Source of the DNA: Desulfurococcus mucosus DSM 2162 | Lineage (GTDB): Archaea > Thermoproteota > Thermoprotei_A > Sulfolobales > Desulfurococcaceae | Length of the DNA: 64,000 nucleotides | Assembly: GCF_000186365.1 (NCBI RefSeq) | Contig: NC_014961.1 | Location: 372,001 to 436,000, forward strand | Direction of reading: 5' to 3' | Notes under the pieces: model-generated | What the model was told of the DNA's origin: nothing | What the model saw: the letters and a program-made list of their open reading frames with translations, nothing else | The model's database searches: none | In this document: positions 53,501 to 60,871 of the stretch, piece after piece | Position numbering within the stretch: the stretch's first letter is position 1 | How the letters are laid out: the number at the start of each line of letters is the position of its first letter | Program-made: the position numbers and the translations under genes

Positions 53501-54281
53501 TTGGTTGATGCCATAATGCTCGGGAAGGCCATGAGAATTTATCGTGAGCGAGGGCTGAAGGCCCTTGTGAAGAGTGCTGCAAGCCTTGCACGTCGAAAGC
53601 TGGGAGGTACTGGGCTCGATAGCCTTATTCTAACTCCATATGCCTGCCTAGAATTCAAATCCACATCCTCTTGGCGCGACGCTCTCGATTACGTCCTCTC
53701 GGAAAAAACAGTGGCAAAAATGATTAGGCCTATGCAGGTCAGGGAGGAAATCACCGCATTGCTGAGCCTACTTGAATCAGTGAAGCCAAGGACAATATTA
53801 GAAATTGGAACGGCTCGGGGAGGCACGCTATTCCTCTTTTCCAGGATTGCCTCTGATGACGCATTAATAATCAGCGTAGATTTGCCCGGCGGCCTCTTCG
53901 GCGGCGGATACCCCTACTTAAAGACCTTCCTGTACAGGTGCTTTGCAAGGACAAAACAAAAGATAGTGCTACTTCGCGAAGACTCCCATAGCGAGGAGAC
54001 TTTAAGCAAAGTGAGAAAACACCTCAATGGTAGAGGCGTGGATTCCCTCTTCATCGATGGAGACCACAGCTATGAAGGAGTCAAGAGGGATTTCGAGATG
54101 TACTCGCCTCTCGTTAAGAAAGGAGGTATTATAGCATTTCACGACATAGTTCCGGGGCCTCCAGAGAATGTGGGGGGGTGTTCCTCAATTTTGGCGGGAA
54201 GTAAAGCGGAAATACAAGCATGTTGAGATAGTTAAAGACTGGGGTCAAGGAGGCTACGGAATAGGCGTTATCTATGTTTAA
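53501..54281 (+). pseudogene. SAM-dependent methyltransferase (CmcI-like) with frameshift in a G7 tract
   Basis: This is a class I methyltransferase with motif I LEIGTARGGT and the motif FIDGDHSYEGVKRDF, as in CmcI/Methyltransf_24 enzymes. The frame breaks at a run of seven G (54172-54178) and stops at 54226. If one G is removed, the frame continues GGVPQFWREVKRKY to VEIVKDWGQGGYGIGVIYV and stops at TAA 54279-54281, the ending expected for the family (259 residues). The gene could be switched on and off by slippage in the G tract, or the extra G could be a sequencing error. It likely methylates a sugar or the glycan end. Confidence 0.72.
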
Positions 54282-54301
54282 GCTGGAGTAAGGGGCTTCA
54301 T

Positions 54302-55459
54302 ATGGGGATCCTGGTTACTGGTGGCGCCGGGTTTATTGGTAGTCACCTTGTAGCCGAGTTGTTGAGGCTTGGGTACGAGGTTGTTGTCCTCGACGACTTG
54401 TCCACGGGGTCCCTTGGCAATTTGAGGGGGTTGCTGGGTAGTGTGGAGTTCGTGAAGGGGGATGTAAGGGATTACGGTGTTGTCGAGGGGGTTGCTGAGA
54501 AGGCTGAGGCCGTGGTTCACTTAGCTGCCTTGATTGATGTGGCTGAGTCCGTGGAGAAGCCGGATCTCTACTTCGATGTCAACGTGCTTGGAACATATAA
54601 TGTCGCTAAGGCTTCGAGGAATACATCCGTCCTCGTCTACGCTTCCAGCTCAGCCGTGTACGGGGAGCCTGTTGAAACACCTATCCGTGAAGACCACCCT
54701 CTGACCTCCTCCCCGCCCTAAAAGGGGGTTTCCTTTAGGGCGGTTCACGGGTTCCCCGCATTTGTTCGGGGGTACATCTGTCATCTGCGGGGCAGTCGGG
54801 GTGGTCAGAGATCCCCCCATCTGGTTATCTCTGCTCGGGAACAACCCCTCGTTCACGAAGGGTTGCAGCCCCCTCATCGCTAAATACCTTTCCTCATCAC
54901 CATTACCCATACATAAAAAAAACAAGCCTATAAACCTTCATCCCCGCCTTGAAAGACGAGGCTTCCGGTTGTAAACGCCTTCTCCCACCTCCACGGGTAC
55001 AGGGGCGTTGTACTCAGGTTCTTCAACGTCTACGGGCCGAAGCAGTCTAAGGCGTATGCTGGAGTAGTAGTGGAGTTCTTGAAGAGGGCTCTCCATGGAC
55101 TACCCCCGGTGATATATGGGGATGGAGAGCAGACAAGGGACTTCATCCATGTAAGGGATGCTGTCTCAGCAATAGTGAAAGCTGTGGAGAGCGAGGGGGC
55201 GAGGGGAGTATACAATATTGGCTCAGGGGAAGCCATCTCAATAAACAGGCTTGCGGAAACCGTTTTAAAAGTCCTCAGCATCAACAGCCTCAAACCCATA
55301 CACCAGCAGCCGAGGAAAGGAGACATAAAACACTCCCACGCAGACATAGCGAGGGCATCAAGAGACCTAGGCTTCAAGCCAACAGTTAAACTCGAGGAGG
55401 GGATAAGGGAACTAGCAGCAGTACTCAGGCAGGAAGCTAGGCGTCAGCCAAATACCTAG
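54302..55459 (+). pseudogene. NDP-sugar epimerase/dehydratase interrupted by a TnpB-derived element
   Basis: The 5' part (54302-54700) is an extended short-chain dehydrogenase: VTGGAGFIGSHLVAEL, VVVLDDLSTGS and SSSAVYGEPVETPIREDHP. The 3' part (54971-55459) continues VNAFSHLHGYRGVVLRFFNVYGPKQ, YGDGEQTRDFIHVRDAV and a normal end. A 270-bp element lies between. Joined directly, the two parts are in frame (295 codons), but about 17 residues expected between them, including the catalytic Y-x3-K of the family, are missing. The host gene is therefore inactive even without the insertion. It would have made a UDP- or dTDP-sugar for the locus. Confidence 0.85.
54701..54970 (-). mobile_element. 270-bp miniature derivative of the TnpB element, copy 2
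   Basis: In minus orientation it carries the same left-end hairpin (CCTCGTCTTTCAAGGCGGGG, 54947-54960 region) and the same right end (CTGACCTCCTCCCCGCCC from 54701) as copy 1 at 16108-17419. It also has the last part of the tnpB reading frame (MGGSLTTPTAPQMTDV, then GEPVNRPKGNP), but the body of tnpB is deleted. The left end is flanked by GTTTAC on the minus strand, comparable to GCTTAC in copy 1. Like copy 1 it gives its host gene an LTSSPP tail and stop. Confidence 0.8.
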
Positions 55460-55463
55460 ATAG

Positions 55464-56735
55464 GTGGAGGAAGCCCCCGTGAACATCACACCATACATTT
55501 TTAACCAATTGCTTGAAGGGGAGAAGCCTCCAATAAGGGTGCTTCAAGCACTCTTCTGGATTGGGGTTGGCATGGTGATCCACGGTGCCATGCATCCACC
55601 GCTGCTCGCTGAGCTCTCGGCAGCCATCGTCCTCCTGGCCCTAGCGGTGCTCCTAGCGGCCAGGCTGGAGGCCCTCCTCAACTCCGAGGTTCTCCCAGAG
55701 CTCGCATTAGAGCTCACAGGGGAGGGGCGCGGGGAGAGCGCCGGGATCGCATCGGCAGTGGAATTCACGCGCTCAGTCCTATCAGGCAGGAAAAGCCTCT
55801 ACAGTGATCTAGCGGTAAGCCGGCTAAGGGTTGCCCTGCTCGCACTCCTACCGTTCTCAACATCAATGTTCATCAGCCTCACAACAGCAATGCTAATAGA
55901 CATGTCCCCGATCCCCCGGCCTAGCCTCACTGACGGTTTAGCCCTGGTTTTCACTTCATGCACGCTCATCTTGCTTTTCGGGGAGGGGCCGGCGGTAAGG
56001 GAGCCCGCTCATGGAGAGGCGGGCTATGAAGGATCATTCACCGCTATGGTTGAGAAATACGTCTACGGGGGTTTGCCAACACTTCCCCCGGTTCTCCGGT
56101 ATGCGATCCCACGCCTAGCAGCACTCTTCCTCTCTCCAAAGTTAAAGGTGAAGCCACCTAGGCTACTCCTAAACATCTACCTATGCAGCCCAGCAATGGT
56201 AGAGCTCGTTGAAAAATGGAAGAAAGAATACGGGGCTACTGTTGCTGGAGATATAGATAACCTTTTTAAGTGCAAAAACACGGGAGGCCTCAGCAAGTGG
56301 GTCGAGCTCCACAGCGACAATAGCCTTAAGGAAATACTGGACAAGCTCCTTGGGAAGAATGAAGACGCATTGAAGAAGGGCAGAGCACTAGTAGTGAAAA
56401 TCCCTGTCAGGGAGAAGGGTAGCAACGGAGAGTCGGCAAAAGAGAGGGAGAAAAAGGGTAGTGGAGAGAGGCTGGCGGCGTACATCGCTATGACTGCTTG
56501 GGAAGGATGCATCGTGTATAAGAGGATCAGACAGGGCAAGCGAGGTCGGAACAGATCCCTGCAATGGAGCAATCTCGAAGAAATGGCCGAGCCTTGGAGA
56601 ATGATCTCGGTGTTCATGGTAGGCCTCCAAGAGTATGTTGACGCATTGAGCCTAGAGATCGAGCTCGCTTCACGCAGGGCGGGACTAGAGAATATCATCT
56701 GCTACTCCGAGGACAACAAAGGCTCAGATGGTTGA
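55464..56735 (+). CDS. membrane protein of unknown function
   Basis: This 423-residue protein has membrane helices at about 27-47, 50-66, 125-147 and 158-175, then a long soluble part rich in lysine and glutamate (residues 290-335, EKGSNGESAKEREKK). Residues 205-290 form a mixed region with KYVYGGLPTLPPVLRYA. I know of no family. It is followed by the metallo-beta-lactamase-fold gene with only a short promoter region between, so the two may work together. Confidence 0.55.
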   Translation: MEEAPVNITPYIFNQLLEGEKPPIRVLQALFWIGVGMVIHGAMHPPLLAELSAAIVLLALAVLLAARLEALLNSEVLPELALELTGEGRGESAGIASAVEFTRSVLSGRKSLYSDLAVSRLRVALLALLPFSTSMFISLTTAMLIDMSPIPRPSLTDGLALVFTSCTLILLFGEGPAVREPAHGEAGYEGSFTAMVEKYVYGGLPTLPPVLRYAIPRLAALFLSPKLKVKPPRLLLNIYLCSPAMVELVEKWKKEYGATVAGDIDNLFKCKNTGGLSKWVELHSDNSLKEILDKLLGKNEDALKKGRALVVKIPVREKGSNGESAKEREKKGSGERLAAYIAMTAWEGCIVYKRIRQGKRGRNRSLQWSNLEEMAEPWRMISVFMVGLQEYVDALSLEIELASRRAGLENIICYSEDNKGSDG

Positions 56736-56844
56736 AGGAAGAGCCCCTAGACCCCGATGGTCACCGCCAGAAGGATGTTTCCCTCCACACGAAAAACGAT
56801 TTTTTAAACAATCTCCAAGATAATTCCTTCAGTCTTCAACATGG

Positions 56845-58068
56845 GTGACCCATGTGGAAAGCAACATAGCGTTACTCCCCGTAGGCTGGGGCTTTGCAGG
56901 CCTCCATACATGGGGCAAGTATGCTATTGTAACCGATGGCGGGTCTCAGGGAAATTGCTTCAGAAAGCTCCCATAGCAGATGGAGGAGATCAGGGAAAGG
57001 GTAAATGGACGTAAATGGGCATGGATAATAAGCCATTTAGACTACGACCATTTCTCAATAATCGAGGCCTTGTGGAGAGATGGCAGGATAAATCCTCCAG
57101 ACGTGGTGATTCTCCCAGCATCCTACAATGTGAAACTATGTAGAGACGCTGTTTCTTATCTTTATGCGTATATGATGCTGCTTTCTCACATTGAAAAAAT
57201 ACAGCCGCCTGGATGGATTGAGATCTTTGATCGCCTATCGAACACGCGCAAGCTTTTCGTGGAGAAGGGCCATAGGATCAAGGCTGGCCCCCTAGAGTAT
57301 CTAGTTCTCTGGCCCAGCAGAGACTATGCAGAACAAAATTGTGAGAAGGTGCTAAAAGAGCCAGTGCTAAAAGAGCTAAAGGATAAGATTGAGAGCTTCT
57401 GCGGGGCACATGAGAACAAGGAGTACAAAAACATAGCGGATAAAGCACGTGAAGAAGCATGTAAAGAAGCTGAAAAAGCACGTGAAAAAATCCTTGAGGG
57501 GCTCAGCAAGAACACTGTGCAGGTATATGGGAACATCATCGATCTAGAGGAGCTTCTCACAGAGGATCGCAACAGGGATAGCTATCCACAGAGGGAGGGC
57601 TCTCGAAAGCCGGAAAACGATGTGGCAAGTAAGGATAAAGCCTCGATCATACTATATAGCAAGGTGCGTAATTTGAATTCAATAGCCTACGTACTGAAAG
57701 CCGGTTTTCCTTGCGAACTCAGGGTGTTCGAACGTGTTAAGCGTCGCAAATATTCAGTCTTTTTCGATTATTACTACGGTTATGATGTATTACTATATCT
57801 TGGCGACCTCAGCGATGAAGAACTTGATAAAGCCCTGGAAAATTATTTCGGGTTGACGGAGAACAAACGGCTCCTTGTTGAGGTGGCACCACACCACGGG
57901 AACAGCTATTCTCGGTACCTCAAACAGCTTAACCCAGCTCCAGTCTATTTATCGAGGTGTAACAAGCACTATAGATACCCTAATAGGTATGAAAAGTATT
58001 ACCATGGAAGTGTCGTGATCGTATCTGGTCACACACGCGGTGTAGACATTTCGTATTATAAAGTATAA
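56845..58068 (+). pseudogene. metallo-beta-lactamase-fold protein with in-frame TAG codon
   Basis: The frame starts at GTG 56845 (or 56854) and reads VESNIALLPVGWGFAGLHTWGKYAIVTDGG, the beta-strand opening of the fold, and then CFRKLP. A TAG at 56974-56976 follows. The same frame goes on MEEIRERVNGRKWAWIISHLDYDHF, with the H-x-D-x-D-H metal motif, to VEVAPHHGNSYSRYL and an end at 58068. Without the TAG the protein would be 406 residues long and similar to ComEC-like or RNase-type hydrolases. The TAG could be a true null mutation, a readthrough site or an error. The ATG at 56980 gives a shorter protein that lacks the first strands. Confidence 0.7.
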
Positions 58069-58726
58069 AGGGGCTTCCAGGCCAAGCGGCTTCGGGCAGG
58101 GTTGCACCCTATATCGCGTGGAGCATGGCTCGATCATAATTTAAGGAGCCGTTGCAAAACATCTTAGGCGACTCCCGCGGGAAAGGACACCAAAAGCCAC
58201 CGTGTTCAGCGATGTAGCGAAGAGATCCGGGGTGAGGAAAGAGCTGCTTATAGTGAACTGAGGGCTGTGAGGGGGCTCCAGTAGTCGGGGGCTACGGTGT
58301 TCTTCCCGCCTTTCAGAGGTCCACGATTGAGTATCTCCCATATACGATTAGCGCTGAGTGAACAACTTAATGGCAGCCCTCTCAAGGGATCTCACTTGCA
58401 AGAGTGTTCGGCAGATGAGGAGACAGGGCTATTGCTCGCTGCTAGACAACAAGTTTGACTGGGAAAACCTTACTCGGCCAGAATCTCGCAGGACTCTCGG
58501 AAACCGCTAAAAGGATGCATACTAGTCATTTCCGCGATGTCTGGCACAGTGCCCTCGCTGGAATACGGAATGATGGCGAATCTTTTGTTCACGATGCCAG
58601 AGTCCACGGGGCCTCCCGCCCACAGCACGAGGACGTTGCTGGCTTCAACCCCCCGTGTTCGCCACTATTTTAACCTTTAAATTTCACCATATTTTAATAT
58701 TTTAATCATGTAAGTGGGGTGAACTG
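58069..58726. other. 658-bp region without a whole gene, upstream of parA
   Basis: On the plus strand 58151-58261 gives a short frame, AVAKHLRRLPRERTPKATVFSDVAKRSGV, like a winged-helix remnant. On the minus strand 58674-58473 gives NVLVLWAGGPVDSGIVNKRFAIIP and onward, without a start codon. Both look like broken genes. Near 58670-58715 lies AT-rich sequence with repeated ATTTTAAT patches (TATTTTAATATTTTAAT), which should contain the parA promoter and could hold binding sites for its partner. Confidence 0.4.
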
Positions 58727-59584
58727 TTGCCTAATGTAATAACAGTGACGAACCAAAAGGGTGGAACCGGTAAGACCACGCTTTCCGCTTTGCTTGGGAT
58801 CGGTTTAGCCAGCAAAGGATACAATGTGCTGTTAATAGACTTGGATCCGCAGGCTCATCTCTCCTCGCTTTTCGTAAAAATAACTAACCTCGAGAACGTC
58901 TCGGACGGCGCTATAGAGATGGCCCAAGACCTGCGTTTCAACATAAGGCCTATAAATATTGGAACGAGGGGAAGGTTGGGCCTGATAGCCTCGGGCCTCA
59001 ATTACATTATTAAGGTCTACCGGGGAATGATCCCCTCCACCGACCCTTATGCCATTTACAAGCGGATAGAGAGGGAACCCGCGATAACCCGAAACTACGA
59101 CTATGTGATCTGTGACACGCCACCCGAACTGTTTCCCCCGACAATATGGGGGCTTTTCGCAGCCGACTACATCATAATACCGTCTAACCTGGAGGAGTTG
59201 TCAATCCTAGGGACAAAGCTACTGATCAAGGAGGTACTTCCAGAGGTCATAATGTACAGTAAAAAGAATGTAAGGGTTCTGGGGATGGCTTTGATCAACA
59301 TTAGCAAGAAATACGGTCAAGACACTTTCAATAAGCTGAACGACGCGCTGACCAGGTTTATACGAAACCTCCCTGTTCCAGTGCGTGAGCGCTTTTACGC
59401 CAGGCCGCTGTTCCAGGCCCGTATCCACAGGCATGAGGAGCTTAAAGACCTACCCTACAGGCCAAGAAGATGGGAGTTACCCTTGAAACGAGTTGTAGAT
59501 AGAAGTGCTGAGCTAAGGATCGAGGTTCAAAGCTTTGTTGACGAACTAATCTCGAGGATGAGCAACTTTGCCGGCCTACAGTAG
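58727..59584 (+). CDS. ParA-family partition ATPase
   Basis: This 285-residue ATPase of the ParA/SegA type uses ATP to move or position DNA. The deviant Walker A motif is KGGTGKTTL with the signature lysine. Switch I is LLIDLDPQAHLS, and the Walker B-like stretch is VICDTPPEL. The start is TTG at 58727, with GGGGTGA just before it. It overlaps the next gene by 17 bases. It could belong to an integrated plasmid-like element or to the chromosome segregation machinery; the flanking decayed genes favour an integrated element. Confidence 0.92.
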   Translation: MPNVITVTNQKGGTGKTTLSALLGIGLASKGYNVLLIDLDPQAHLSSLFVKITNLENVSDGAIEMAQDLRFNIRPINIGTRGRLGLIASGLNYIIKVYRGMIPSTDPYAIYKRIEREPAITRNYDYVICDTPPELFPPTIWGLFAADYIIIPSNLEELSILGTKLLIKEVLPEVIMYSKKNVRVLGMALINISKKYGQDTFNKLNDALTRFIRNLPVPVRERFYARPLFQARIHRHEELKDLPYRPRRWELPLKRVVDRSAELRIEVQSFVDELISRMSNFAGLQ

Positions 59585-60044
59585 AGCGAATGATGAGACC
59601 GAAAAATTCAGGATCATACAATTGGAGTTGCCGAAGCACTTGGCAGACTGGCTAGAGAGCTTCAGCAGAGAGATAGCGATGAGGCCGAGCCAGTTCATCG
59701 CAACCATCTTGACATACTTTTACGAAGCATGGAAGGTGGGAAGAGAGTCAGCCTTTGCGGCAACCCGGGAGCCTTATAAAAAGAAGGAGCAGTCGCTGGA
59801 CGAGATCGTTGAGAGATTCAGTCGAGAAGTAAAGCTTGGCCGCAACATTTTCATTCTCCGAAAGTTCGTTTCATGGATTCAGCAGAGGGGCCTCGGGGTG
59901 GGTAGCATAGATGAAGAAGCTGTTAACGCTTTTCTCAACGCATACCTAGAGGGACGTGCAGTAAAGAAGAATACAGTTGATCGATATAGGGGGATCCTGA
60001 GGCGCTTCGTGGAATACTTGGCCACGAAAAGAGATACAGACTAA
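59568..60044 (+). CDS. ribbon-helix-helix plus core-binding-domain protein, putative ParA partner
   Basis: This 158-residue protein starts with TTG at 59568, overlapping parA. Residues 14-56 fit a ribbon-helix-helix domain: strand RIIQLELP, helix HLADWLESFSREIAM, then RPSQFIATILTYFYEAW. Residues 76-155 match the N-terminal core-binding (SAM-like) domain of tyrosine recombinases: SLDEIVERFSREV, FVSWIQQRG, TVDRYRGILRRFVEYL. The catalytic recombinase domain is missing and none follows. By position it is the DNA-binding partner of ParA (like SegB or ParB), but with an unusual two-domain make-up. An alternative is a recombinase that has lost its catalytic part. Confidence 0.72.
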   Translation: MPAYSRANDETEKFRIIQLELPKHLADWLESFSREIAMRPSQFIATILTYFYEAWKVGRESAFAATREPYKKKEQSLDEIVERFSREVKLGRNIFILRKFVSWIQQRGLGVGSIDEEAVNAFLNAYLEGRAVKKNTVDRYRGILRRFVEYLATKRDTD

Positions 60045-60324
60045 AGCTTCGATGACCGCTAACCGTGCTGAGCTTCCTTCGGTGCTGGTATCCTGTGAGC
60101 CCGCACGGGTGGGAAGCGCCCACCTGTCCCATACCTTGCACAGCCCTGCACGCCTCCAGGTCTGTGGACTGGTCGCACTCCCTGTAGAAGAACCCCGGCT
60201 CAACAGACGGTAATTCACAACTACCGCGGCCGTGAAAGCCTCCAAGAGAAGCCTTGAGGAGGCGTGCCCTCGCGTAGAGGTATTGTCTACCAGCTCACCG
60301 CGATCTATGGTTCTCGTCGATTAC
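60045..60324. other. 280-bp region, possible mobile-element remnant
   Basis: On the minus strand frames read RGSSTGSATSPQTWRRAGL and ALPTRAGSQDTSTEGSSARLA, low-complexity sequence that recalls the C-terminal tails of some archaeal transposon proteins. I cannot confirm this. No whole gene is present. It lies where a toxin gene would be expected downstream of the antitoxin-like gene. Confidence 0.3.
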
Positions 60325-60522
60325 CTAGGCCCACTCGCAGGGGTCTATTTTGCCCTCCAGCATGCCGGCGACGTCGTCGAGGATCCTCCTCAGCTCCTCC
60401 TCGCTGAGTCTCTCCGCTTCCTCGATCAGCAGCCTCCTAACGAGCTCTGAAACCCTCACACCATGCCTTTCGAGAACCTCCTTAACCCACCTAGGGACCC
60501 TCACGCAAACGACAATGCTCAA
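60325..60522 (-). CDS. orphan VapB-like ribbon-helix-helix antitoxin
   Basis: This 65-residue protein has the strand CVRVPRW, a helix VLERHGV, the second helix VSELVRRLLIEEAERL, and a C-terminal tail LRRILDDVAGMLEGKIDPCEWA, typical of crenarchaeal VapB/CopG-like antitoxins. GGTGG precedes the TTG start. A VapC toxin would normally follow, but no such frame is present downstream, so the gene is an orphan or its toxin has been lost. Confidence 0.7.
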   Translation of the reverse strand: MSIVVCVRVPRWVKEVLERHGVRVSELVRRLLIEEAERLSEEELRRILDDVAGMLEGKIDPCEWA

Positions 60523-60871
60523 GTGCTGCCACCCGTAAACGTAGTATACACTTAATAGAAGTTACTAAGGGTTGATAGAAATCATTAGAGATTAACTGGA
60601 AATAATTAAAACACCCTCCCACCGGTGTGCTCCACCCTGCTACGGGGATATGGCTTTCACTCGTAGAAAGGTTCACCTAGGCTGGTCTCGGGGACACGGT
60701 GACCCGGTGGCATGGGGTTTCCCGGGTGATTGTTGGCTCGGTTGCCATGTTCCCTGTCTTCATGGGCGGTGTCTTCTACCTGTGTGTGCCTGTGTTAGAC
60801 TGGTGGTGTGGTTGCATGGCTGACTTTTTAGAGCAGGGATTGGATTGCCCTGTACTGGGTTCGGGTTGGAT
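60523..60871. other. intergenic with no supported gene
   Basis: The first 80 bases are AT-rich and should contain the promoter of the antitoxin-like gene. The rest carries a plus-strand frame (60699-60905) with two hydrophobic patches that overlaps the next gene's 3' end; I do not accept it. No RNA or repeat seen. Confidence 0.35.

Noticed and set aside
54650-54925. Minus-strand frame as an independent gene
   Set aside because: It is the leftover 3' part of tnpB within the miniature element.
56974-56976. TAG as a pyrrolysine codon
   Set aside because: Pyrrolysine use is not expected in this group, and no pyl genes or downstream signal are visible in the window.
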